From the NCBI GenBank assembly GCA_017390125.1, contig JAFPCT010000230.1, positions 1-5,437 of the forward strand: 5,437 nt of DNA. The letters are read 5' to 3'. Position 1 is the stretch's first letter. The number at the start of each line of letters is the position of its first letter. This document shows, one piece after another, positions 1 through 5,437 of the stretch. The position numbers and the translations under genes were made by a program. Origin of the DNA: Treponema sp. Lineage in GTDB: Bacteria > Spirochaetota > Spirochaetia > Treponematales > Treponemataceae. The notes below the pieces were generated by a model. That model had not been told where the DNA came from and ran no database searches. It saw only the letters and a program-made list of their open reading frames with translations.

Positions 1-1
1 A

Positions 2-427
2 GTTTTTTCCCGGCTCCTGTGTCCTTTAAGCCTTCTGTTCGCCATCATTTACAGCTCTTTTGAATCACGGCAGTACGTTGAGCAGAATATTGTCATTCTT
101 CTGGCCTTCTCGCTTGGAACAGCCTATTTTCTGCCTCTGAACAATTCATTCATTCTGCCGGAAGGATTCATTCTTCCGGGACTTGCAAAACTGTACAACA
201 TTTTCGTATACCTTGTATTGATTTCCGCAATTGGCTCGCTGTGCATAAAAAATGCTCAGGACAAGAATAAATTTTCATTTCCATTTGGATTTGCATTGAT
301 GCTGATTGGATACATAGTAATCATAAAAACTTACTGTTTCCTTATGCTGGGTATCGGAACAGTTTTCATTTTCGCAGGAACTTACTTCTTCCTGAAAAAA
401 CTTCACAGCCAGTATCTCTGGACATAA
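2..427 (+). CDS. C-terminal part of an unrecognised multi-pass membrane protein (5' end outside window)
   Basis: The frame is open from the left edge of the window to a TAA at 425-427, giving 141 residues with no start visible; the TTG at 218 is an internal Leu codon, not a start. The piece is strongly hydrophobic. About five membrane segments can be drawn, at rough positions (in the visible fragment) 1-20, 30-46, 66-85, 96-112 and 115-133. They are separated by short polar loops such as ESRQYVEQN and KNAQDKNK, and the protein ends in a short basic/aromatic tail (KKLHSQYLWT). I see no catalytic motif and do not recognise the family; it could be a transporter or a small integral membrane protein. 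It runs convergent with the gene at 432-1049, with only 4 bases between the two stop codons, so it is not in the same transcription unit as flcA. That the frame is coding is fairly sure; the function is unknown. Confidence 0.75.
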   Translation, partial: VFSRLLCPLSLLFAIIYSSFESRQYVEQNIVILLAFSLGTAYFLPLNNSFILPEGFILPGLAKLYNIFVYLVLISAIGSLCIKNAQDKNKFSFPFGFALMLIGYIVIIKTYCFLMLGIGTVFIFAGTYFFLKKLHSQYLWT

Positions 428-431
428 AGAA

Positions 432-1049
432 TTACAGGAAATACTGTGCCACGCCGCCGATAAGTACAGGAATTACGATATTGTCAAAATCTGTCATCGG
501 GATGACTTCTACAAAAGTTGCTATTATTCCAAGAAGAAACGCAAGAGAAGCATTGTGAGTTACCGCAAATGAAGAGGCGAAAACTGCAAAGAAACATGAA
601 AGGCTTCCTGCAACAGTTTTGCCCTTTGTATAAGGAATATGTACCCTTCCCCAGATTTTTCCAACAAGACTTGCACAGCCGTCACCAAATGCCAGAGCGT
701 AAATTCCTATGCGGCTTGCCTCCGGTTCCCAAAGAAGAGCCGAAAAAATTATTCCTATTACAAGAGTTACAGGTCCAAGAACGAATTTGTTTTCATCCCG
801 CTTTCGTGCGGCAACAGTTGTTATCGTTGAAACTACAGGAACTTCTATGCCCTTAAGACGGGCAAATTCAGAAAGGCAGTAACCGGCAAGGGCAAGACAA
901 AGCAGAGTGATTACCGGCCAGTAATAAAATGAAAGGAAGAGAGGAATAAATGCACTGCAAAGATGAATTGACTTTCTGAAAACTTCCTTGAAGATTACAC
1001 TCCGGTACTGCTTCAATACAATACCGACTTTTAACTCCGTTGATTTCAT
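432..1049 (-). CDS. SEC59/DGK1/VTE5 family integral membrane protein (dolichol/phytol/diacylglycerol kinase-like)
   Basis: This 205-residue polytopic membrane protein carries the signature of the CTP-dependent polyprenol/lipid kinase family (dolichol kinase SEC59, phytol kinase VTE5, yeast diacylglycerol kinase DGK1). Visible motifs, in order, are E-x-F-R-K-x-x-H at 22-29, E-F-A-R at 61-64, the core A-F-G-D-G-x-A-S-L-x-G-x-x-x-G at 120-134, K-G-K-T-x-x-G-S at 142-149, and the C-terminal V-E-x-I-P-x-x-D-x-D-N-x-x-x-P at 180-194. Hydrophobic segments lie near 28-45, 46-60, 89-106, 112-128, 146-164, 167-184 and 190-204. Eukaryotic family members phosphorylate a lipid alcohol at a membrane using CTP; the substrate of the bacterial proteins is not established, so I leave the reaction open. 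About 200 residues is usual for bacterial members. The ATG overlaps the flcA stop (ATGA), and AGAGGTG at 1058-1064 lies 8 bases upstream, inside the last flcA codons, which indicates translational coupling. Confidence 0.85.
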   Translation of the reverse strand: MKSTELKVGIVLKQYRSVIFKEVFRKSIHLCSAFIPLFLSFYYWPVITLLCLALAGYCLSEFARLKGIEVPVVSTITTVAARKRDENKFVLGPVTLVIGIIFSALLWEPEASRIGIYALAFGDGCASLVGKIWGRVHIPYTKGKTVAGSLSCFFAVFASSFAVTHNASLAFLLGIIATFVEVIPMTDFDNIVIPVLIGGVAQYFL

Positions 1050-4000
1050 TTTATAGGCACCTCTTCAACAGTCAGAGTTTTTGGAATATCCGTATATATT
1101 GCCGGCTCATAGCCTGCCATTGGATGAGTAGTATAACGTATGTTCTGTTCTGCAAGGTTGCTTCCTCCAAGGCGAACCATACTCTGCTGGTTTCGCGTCA
1201 TGGAATCCCAGGCCCTCAAAGAATCCTGAAGATTAACGATAGCCTGTGCATTCTGCTTTGAATTACCAGTGCGCCGTGCAAGACGGTAAAGAGTAACTCC
1301 AAGATTGTTTGTAGTCTTAAGGAAATTCTCAACAATCTCAGCCTCATCCTTACGAACCTGAGGGAAAAGCACTCCTTTTTCATTCTTCTCTGCATTAAGC
1401 TGATCAAGCAGACGCTGGTAATAGCTCTGGGCCGCATAGTTGTCATTTCTCATTGAAAGGGCATTTCCCATAGCAAGAAGGAGGCTGTTATCATCTGCAT
1501 AATCTTCGCCGGCCTTCATGAAAGAACCCACGGCCTCGGCATAATTCTGCTTGCCGTACTGGATGTAACCGATCTTGTAACGGATTTCGCCAATATCGTA
1601 GTCATTTGAAACCGCATCCTGGTAGCTCTGTAATGCTCCGTCCATATCGCCGGAAACGAAATATTCTATATCGCCGTAATCAGAATAAAGCTTACCTACG
1701 TCAGAAACGCCAGGAAGACCGCTTCCGATATTTTCACGGACAAACAGGGAAATTCCGTCTGTAAATGATTCCATAGCTTTTATGTATTCCCTGTCCTTAA
1801 CATATTCCTCACCTAAAAGACGGTAAGAATCAATGAAGCGGTACATATCCTTTTTCTTAAGGGTATTTTTACGCTCAAATGCAGAGATCGCGCTGCTCAA
1901 CGTAGACTTTGCATTCATGCTGTTGTTCATCTGGATATAATATTTTGAAATATTATATTTAGCCACCGGACTTTCAGGATTCATCTTTACAGCCCGGACA
2001 AGCATTTCTTTTATATCCTCAATCTTTGCCCTGAGGTATTCCTCAGAAGGCGGAAGAGGACCATAGAGTTTTTCAAGAAGGTATCCGCTCAAATCAGTCC
2101 AGTCTTCGCCGCTGATTGATCTTGCCCGCGGGAAGAAGCGTGCTTTCAAAGTAAGTACTTCAAGCAGGTTGTCCGTGCGGATAAAGTAGCGCATCATTCT
2201 TGATGAGAAGAGATCCATGTTCTTCTGGTTGCCGCCGTAAAGCTGGATAAGCTCTGAATAGCACTTTCGGGCAGAATCAAATTTTGACGGATCCTTTTCT
2301 GCAGCCCATTCAAGATAGTTGTCTCCCAGCAGAAGCATTCCTGACATGTCGTTTACATGATAATCAAGGACTTCGCGAAGAAGAATCTGCTCTGCCCTCT
2401 CGTAGTTCGCAAGGTCCTCAAGCTCCATAGAAGCATATTCCAGGCCGGCCTTAAGGTCATGCTTGAAGCAGTAGAGTATGTTCCTGAACATCTGTTCCGC
2501 GCGGATGTACTGCTTGTGGTCCTTGTAACCGCGGGCATATTTGAAGAACCATTTCTTCTGAAGGTCATACTTAACGGCTTCGTTGAATTTTGTCTCCGAC
2601 TGAGGGAAATCTTCGTTCTCAAGAAGAGTATAGCCCTGCTTGTAAAGGATAGAAGCCCTTGCAGGTTTATAAATAAAGTTCTTTGAGAATTCAAACAGGA
2701 AGAAGAATATGATTACAGCTGCGATCGAAAATACTGCTCCCGGAATGATTTTATTCTTGAGCTGATACTGGAACGACTGCTTGTAAGCTTCATATTCCTC
2801 TGCTGTGCGGCGCTCAAAATCCCTAGGAACTGGAATTGAAATATTGAGCATTTTTTCCAGTTCAGAAGCAAGCTGACGTGCAGAAACTTTTTTTAGAACC
2901 TTTGTAATGATTTCAAATTCAGCTTCATCAGTAAATTCATTCTTAACGATGAGCTCCTCAACAGCTGTACGCACGTTCAGAGGATAAGCAGACAAGTTCT
3001 TGAGGAATTTTTCATACTGGGCATCAGAAAGTGTATTAGGCGGAAGCTCCTCACCTTCTGAAACTTCCTCTTCCTGTTTTTCTGCAGTCGGTACCTTTAT
3101 CTTTCCGTTCTTGCTTACAGCAACTTCATCAACGTCAGAAAATCCTGGAATTTCAAAATCACCGGCATCCATTCCAAAATCATCAGAAGAACCAAGCTCA
3201 AAGCCGCCGCTTCCGTTTATCTGGCTGTCTGTGTCAGGAATGCCGAAATCAAGGCCTTCCATTGCAGAAAGGTCAAATTTCTCCGGAGGCACAGAATCTT
3301 CAAATGCGGCTCCCTCACTTTCAGAAGAATCTCCGTCATTCAAATCAAATGAATCAGGGAAGTCGTCTCCAAGACCAAGGCTGTCAGGAACGGCAGAATC
3401 AGAAGCATCAGAAGAGTCAAGTGAAGATTCATCAGAACCTGTTTCTGCAGGTGAATCATCCATGTTGAAGTCCATGTCACCGAAACTGTCCAGGGATTCG
3501 TCCATATTAAGGTCAACGTCACCGAAATCAGCGTTGTCAGACTCGTTTCCGCCTTCCTGTGTAAGGGAATCAATTGCCGCAGCATCATCAAATGCAGGCT
3601 CTTCACCGGCTTCTCCGGAGCCGCCTTCAGCATTTTCAGCACCTTCCTCAGAAGAAGGCATGTCAAATGAAGAATCTCCGTCCATGTCCGGCAGTTCCAT
3701 GTCAGCGGCGTCAAAAAGTCCTCCAGGAACATCGCCGAAACTGTCCTCTTCTGCCGCAGGAGCATCTCCATTTTCTTCAGGCAAAGAAAAATCTTCTGTA
3801 GAAATGTCACCGAAAGGATTTTCATCGAGAGAAAAATCGCCGTCATCTCCGGCCGATGCAGGAGCACTTTCATCTGCATGCTCAGCAGCTTCAGGAGAAA
3901 CTTCCGTCATTTCTTCTGGAAGATCAAGTCCCATATCTATTGAAGGTTCATTTGTTTCAAATTCAAGGTCAGTTTCTTCAGCTTCAGGAGATTTTTTTGT

Positions 4001-5290
4001 TTCATATGCATCAAAAGGCTCTTGTTCAGAAAGTACAGGCTCATCAAGATTTTCACCGCCAGAAATTTCTGTCTCCGGCGCATCAAGATCAAAATCATCT
4101 ATATTAAAACTGCCTGCATCAAAAGTTTCTGCTTCCGGAGCCGGTTCATCAGCTGAACTTTCTTCTTCCAAAGGCAGTCCGAAATCCTCAGCAGGCTTAT
4201 CATCAGCTTTATTGTCATCTGAAAAAAAATCTTCTATTTCTATGCCGTCAAAATCATCACTAGAGAATGTACTCTCTCCGGAATCAAAGGCGTCAGCAGT
4301 CTCAGGCTCATCCGGCTCCGGTGAAGTTTCATCCGTTGCAGGCGGAGTCTTGTCTGTTTCCGTAAGAACAATTGAATCTATGTCGAATATTTTTGAGTCA
4401 GAGACAGGTGCGGGCGCTGAAGAAACTTTCTTTGCCGGAACAGGAGTTTCTTCCATAATATCAACAGGAATGTCTCCGAACTCTTCAAATTCAGAAACCT
4501 TTTCCAAAGGCTCTTCTGCAGGCTCTGGTTCTGCAGGAATCTCTTCAACAGGCTGCTCAGGAATCTGTACTGCAACAGGTTCTTCTATTTGTTCTTCAAG
4601 GGGCTCGGATTCAAGAGCTTCAGGTTCGGAAAGGTCGTCTGCGCCGAAAGGATTTCCGCCTCCTGCCTTGATTGCATTCTTAATTATTTCGTCAACAGAA
4701 AGTTCTTCAGCATCTGAAGTGTCATCCGAAACATCCAGATTTTCTTCAAGGTTTTCTTCCAGCTCTTCCTCTGGCTTTTCTTCTTCAGTACCCTCACTTC
4801 CGTCAAAACCGGTTCCGCCAAGAAGGTCTTCCAGGCTCATGTCGGAAACTTCAGGCTCTTCCGGCTCTGGTTCCGGCTCCGGCTCAGATTCTTCGATTGG
4901 CTCATCAAACATGGAAAGGTCTGGTTCAGCGGCACCGTCGTCACCGTCAGAACCTGCGAACGCACCTAGATCCGCAAGAGAACTTAAATCAGGAACAGAA
5001 AAACTTTCTTCGGCAGCAGACTCTGCTTTCGGAGCAGAAACTGTCTTCTGGCCTGTTCCCATAATATCTGAAAAATCTTCTTCAACTTCAGCGGCTTTTT
5101 CCGGTTTTACATCATAGTCAACCGGTTCCGGCATACCGGTAATAAAATCATCAGAGTCGTCTTTATCTTCAATTTCTTTCGGGATAGGAAAAACTACTGG
5201 TTTTTCACCTCTGGCTGCACGAAGCCCAGGTTCGTTCCCAAGGGAAAGTATATCTTGACTGAATTTTTTAAGCTGACTTAAACCTGGCAT
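1046..5290 (-). CDS. flcA: FlcA-like periplasmic flagellar collar protein: acidic cytoplasmic linker, one TM helix, TPR domain
   Basis: This 1414-residue protein has these parts in order. Residues 1-39 form a basic, conserved-looking head (SQLKKF, SLGNEP, RGEKPV). Residues 40-748 are very acidic, rich in Ser, Pro and Ala, and probably disordered. Residues 749-847 are a helical segment, starting at LPPNTLSDAQ and including SAYPLNVRTAVEE. Residues 848-868 are one transmembrane helix (IIPGAVFSIAAVIIFFFLF). Residues 875-1300 hold TPR-type helical repeats, clearest near 879-908, 1150-1184, 1199-1229 and 1233-1263. A non-repeat tail, 1340-1414, ends the protein. There is no N-terminal signal peptide, so the internal helix is the anchor. 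This matches FlcA (Borrelia BB0326), a TPR protein needed for the spirochete motor collar and stator assembly; the head and linker would be cytoplasmic and the TPRs periplasmic (inference). Start: the ATG at 5290 is the only candidate, because an in-frame TAA lies four codons upstream; AGAGG at 5303-5307 is 12 bases away, which is rather far. The alternative is another spirochete membrane TPR protein. Confidence 0.7.
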   Translation of the reverse strand: MPGLSQLKKFSQDILSLGNEPGLRAARGEKPVVFPIPKEIEDKDDSDDFITGMPEPVDYDVKPEKAAEVEEDFSDIMGTGQKTVSAPKAESAAEESFSVPDLSSLADLGAFAGSDGDDGAAEPDLSMFDEPIEESEPEPEPEPEEPEVSDMSLEDLLGGTGFDGSEGTEEEKPEEELEENLEENLDVSDDTSDAEELSVDEIIKNAIKAGGGNPFGADDLSEPEALESEPLEEQIEEPVAVQIPEQPVEEIPAEPEPAEEPLEKVSEFEEFGDIPVDIMEETPVPAKKVSSAPAPVSDSKIFDIDSIVLTETDKTPPATDETSPEPDEPETADAFDSGESTFSSDDFDGIEIEDFFSDDNKADDKPAEDFGLPLEEESSADEPAPEAETFDAGSFNIDDFDLDAPETEISGGENLDEPVLSEQEPFDAYETKKSPEAEETDLEFETNEPSIDMGLDLPEEMTEVSPEAAEHADESAPASAGDDGDFSLDENPFGDISTEDFSLPEENGDAPAAEEDSFGDVPGGLFDAADMELPDMDGDSSFDMPSSEEGAENAEGGSGEAGEEPAFDDAAAIDSLTQEGGNESDNADFGDVDLNMDESLDSFGDMDFNMDDSPAETGSDESSLDSSDASDSAVPDSLGLGDDFPDSFDLNDGDSSESEGAAFEDSVPPEKFDLSAMEGLDFGIPDTDSQINGSGGFELGSSDDFGMDAGDFEIPGFSDVDEVAVSKNGKIKVPTAEKQEEEVSEGEELPPNTLSDAQYEKFLKNLSAYPLNVRTAVEELIVKNEFTDEAEFEIITKVLKKVSARQLASELEKMLNISIPVPRDFERRTAEEYEAYKQSFQYQLKNKIIPGAVFSIAAVIIFFFLFEFSKNFIYKPARASILYKQGYTLLENEDFPQSETKFNEAVKYDLQKKWFFKYARGYKDHKQYIRAEQMFRNILYCFKHDLKAGLEYASMELEDLANYERAEQILLREVLDYHVNDMSGMLLLGDNYLEWAAEKDPSKFDSARKCYSELIQLYGGNQKNMDLFSSRMMRYFIRTDNLLEVLTLKARFFPRARSISGEDWTDLSGYLLEKLYGPLPPSEEYLRAKIEDIKEMLVRAVKMNPESPVAKYNISKYYIQMNNSMNAKSTLSSAISAFERKNTLKKKDMYRFIDSYRLLGEEYVKDREYIKAMESFTDGISLFVRENIGSGLPGVSDVGKLYSDYGDIEYFVSGDMDGALQSYQDAVSNDYDIGEIRYKIGYIQYGKQNYAEAVGSFMKAGEDYADDNSLLLAMGNALSMRNDNYAAQSYYQRLLDQLNAEKNEKGVLFPQVRKDEAEIVENFLKTTNNLGVTLYRLARRTGNSKQNAQAIVNLQDSLRAWDSMTRNQQSMVRLGGSNLAEQNIRYTTHPMAGYEPAIYTDIPKTLTVEEVPIK
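1058..1064 (-). promoter_or_regulatory. Ribosome binding site AGAGGTG of the lipid-kinase-family gene, inside the flcA 3' end
   Basis: Read on the minus strand, AGAGGTG is followed by 8 bases and the ATG at 1049-1047. It lies within the final flcA codons (Glu-Val of EEVPIK), so ribosomes finishing flcA pass directly over it. It fixes the start of the downstream gene and supports coupled translation. Confidence 0.75.
2687..2749 (-). other. Transmembrane helix of the FlcA-like protein (residues 848-868)
   Basis: This is the only strongly hydrophobic stretch in 1414 residues. It is preceded by QLKNK and followed by EFSKNFIYKPAR. Basic residues flank both sides, so charge alone does not fix the topology; the N-in/C-out orientation is taken from the periplasmic location of the FlcA collar. 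Confidence 0.9.
3446..3529 (-). repeat. Tandem 14-residue (42-bp) repeat in the acidic linker
   Basis: Two adjacent units, residues 588-601 (DFGDVDLNMDESLD) and 602-615 (SFGDMDFNMDDSPA), align without gaps with the phase F-G-D-x-D-x-N-M-D-[ED]-S. The DNA repeats with a 42-bp offset (tccat at 3459 and 3501; gtcaccgaaa at 3476 and 3518). The nucleotide identity indicates a fairly recent duplication rather than chance low complexity. Confidence 0.85.
4850..4885 (-). repeat. Glu-Pro dipeptide repeat, 6-bp degenerate microsatellite
   Basis: Residues 136-147 of the FlcA-like protein read EPEPEPEPEEPE. They are encoded by imperfect tandem hexamers (plus-strand ggctct, ggttcc, ggctcc types). Short tandem coding repeats of this kind can change length by slippage in steps that keep the frame. 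Confidence 0.85.
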
Positions 5291-5302
5291 CTTACAGCAT
5301 TA

Positions 5303-5307
5303 CCTCT
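5303..5307 (-). promoter_or_regulatory. Ribosome binding site AGAGG of flcA, unusually distant from the start
   Basis: Minus-strand AGAGG is followed by 12 bases and then the ATG at 5290-5288. A three-codon frame, ATG-CTG-TAA (5300-5292), lies between the two and ends one base before the flcA ATG. There is no other in-frame start after the upstream TAA (5302-5300). Confidence 0.55.
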
Positions 5308-5313
5308 ATTACA

Positions 5314-5341
5314 TTTACGGTATTTTAACAATTCTACTTTA
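5314..5341 (-). promoter_or_regulatory. Candidate sigma-28 (FliA)-like element upstream of flcA
   Basis: The minus strand reads TAAA (5341-5338), 16 bases, then ACCGTAAA (5321-5314). The FliA consensus is TAAA-N15-GCCGATAA, so the -10 part matches 5 of 8 with a spacer one base too long. A start near 5307 would leave only the AGAGG site and a short leader. This is weak but apt for a flagellar gene. Confidence 0.22.
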
Positions 5342-5348
5342 TCCTTAT

Positions 5349-5377
5349 ATTTTATTCTATTACTTAGTTTTTTTCTA
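5349..5377 (-). promoter_or_regulatory. Candidate housekeeping-type promoter for the flcA operon
   Basis: On the minus strand, TAGAAA (5377-5372, 4 of 6 to TTGACA) is followed by a 17-base spacer and TAAAAT (5354-5349, 5 of 6 to TATAAT). Transcription would start near 5342, giving a leader of about 50 bases. The A/T tracts just upstream could act as an UP element. The region is AT-rich, so chance matches are likely. Confidence 0.35.
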
Positions 5378-5397
5378 AAAAAAAATTATTAAAAAAC
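5367..5397. other. Phased A/T tracts in the divergent intergenic region
   Basis: T7 (5368-5374), A9 (5377-5385) and A6 (5391-5396) have centres about 10-12 bases apart, close to one helical turn, which is the arrangement of intrinsically curved DNA. They lie between the flcA start and the rightward ATG, next to the candidate promoters. The whole 5291-5410 interval shows nothing else apart from the sites listed here. Confidence 0.5.
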
Positions 5398-5403
5398 CGA
5401 TAT
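5376..5403 (+). promoter_or_regulatory. Candidate sigma-28-like element for the rightward gene
   Basis: The plus strand reads TAAA (5376-5379), 16 bases, then ACCGATAT (5396-5403), 6 of 8 to GCCGATAA. The start of transcription would fall at about 5410, next to the ATG at 5411, implying a leaderless or nearly leaderless message. This agrees with the lack of any visible Shine-Dalgarno there. The match is tentative because of the A/T tracts. Confidence 0.22.
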
Positions 5404-5410
5404 TCACAGT

Positions 5411-5437
5411 ATGAAAAGATTTTCAATTTTTACAGCC
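5411..5437 (+). CDS. Possible start of a rightward gene, cut by the window edge
   Basis: ATG followed by eight open codons gives MKRFSIFTA, which looks like the basic start and first hydrophobic residues of a signal peptide or membrane segment. No Shine-Dalgarno is visible in the 20 bases upstream. Too little is present to name a product, and the frame may be chance. Confidence 0.35.

Larger units (their letters stand above)
3047..5173 (-). other. Region encoding the acidic low-complexity linker of the FlcA-like protein (residues 40-748)
   Basis: About 700 residues are dominated by Glu, Asp, Ser, Pro, Ala and Gly, with very few Lys/Arg, no Cys and no predicted fold that I can see. Hydrophobic residues are not random. 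They cluster in short motifs with an F-G dipeptide (F at 215, 271, 370, 493, 518, 589, 603, 682 and 705) or in F-x-[ILV]-P (DFGLP 369, DFSLP 500, DFGIP 681, DFEIP 711). A small basic patch (KNGKIK, 727-732) closes the region before the conserved helical segment. The pattern suggests a flexible cytoplasmic tether bearing repeated docking peptides. Confidence 0.8.

Noticed and set aside
375..400. Inverted repeat CAGGAA/TTCCTG with an 8-base loop next to six A/T bases, as a possible terminator
   Set aside because: On the plus strand the hairpin is followed by A, not T. On the minus strand the T run comes before the hairpin instead of after it. It lies within codons of the membrane-protein gene.
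409..421. Small CCAG/CTGG hairpin that on the minus strand precedes a T6 run
   Set aside because: The stem is only 4 bp and the T run is 8 bases away, too weak for an intrinsic terminator.
218..427. Reading the left-edge gene as a complete 69-residue protein starting at TTG 218
   Set aside because: The same frame is open to the window edge with continuous membrane-protein character, and no ribosome binding site precedes the TTG.
518..856. 112-codon plus-strand open frame inside the lipid-kinase-family gene
   Set aside because: It lies opposite a gene with full family motifs, has an unstructured product and no domain, and is best explained as a shadow.
3000..5117. A 705-codon plus-strand open frame opposite the acidic linker, predicted product extremely Ser-rich
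   Set aside because: It is a mirror of the acidic codons. GAN codons (Asp/Glu) read antisense as NTC, and in the frame shifted by one base each gives TCN, which is Ser and never a stop. Length and composition follow from the real gene; no start signal or sensible domain is present.
3047..5173. Acidic linker as a sign of a halophile, a surface adhesin or a FimV/FG-nucleoporin-like protein
   Set aside because: The acidity is confined to this segment, the rest of the protein has ordinary charge, and there is no signal peptide, LysM or export signal. The F-G motifs are too few and too charged in context to equate with nucleoporins.

Overview
This 5.4-kb window most likely comes from a spirochete, probably a Treponema-like one. 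The evidence is a 1414-residue membrane-anchored TPR protein (minus strand, 1046-5290). Its layout matches FlcA, the periplasmic flagellar collar protein known from Borrelia (BB0326): short conserved N-terminal head, very acidic linker, helical segment, single transmembrane helix, then a TPR domain. The identification rests on layout and recognition of sequence style, not on a database search. Genes use AGAGG-type Shine-Dalgarno sites, and the intergenic DNA is AT-rich.

Layout, left to right. Positions 2-427 (+) hold the C-terminal 141 residues of an unrecognised multi-pass membrane protein whose start lies outside the window. Four bases later, convergent, is a 205-residue integral membrane protein (432-1049, -) of the dolichol kinase / phytol kinase / CTP-dependent diacylglycerol kinase family (SEC59/DGK1/VTE5). 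The flcA-like gene lies upstream of it on the same strand and overlaps it by 4 bases (ATGA), so the two almost certainly share a transcript and are translationally coupled. Positions 5291-5410 are an AT-rich divergent intergenic region with candidate promoters for both directions. At 5411 a possible plus-strand gene begins (nine codons visible).

How the genes may work together: the FlcA-like protein would sit in the inner membrane, with its TPR domain in the periplasm helping to build the collar around the spirochete flagellar motor. About 845 residues, most of them acidic and apparently disordered, would face the cytoplasm. The coupled lipid-kinase-family protein is also an inner-membrane protein; any functional link to the motor is inference from the operon alone.

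No RNA genes, insertion sequences, CRISPR arrays or convincing intrinsic terminators were seen. The most interesting material is the roughly 700-residue acidic linker, which carries recurrent F-G and F-x-[ILV]-P short motifs and a 14-residue tandem repeat, and the collar/lipid-kinase gene pairing.
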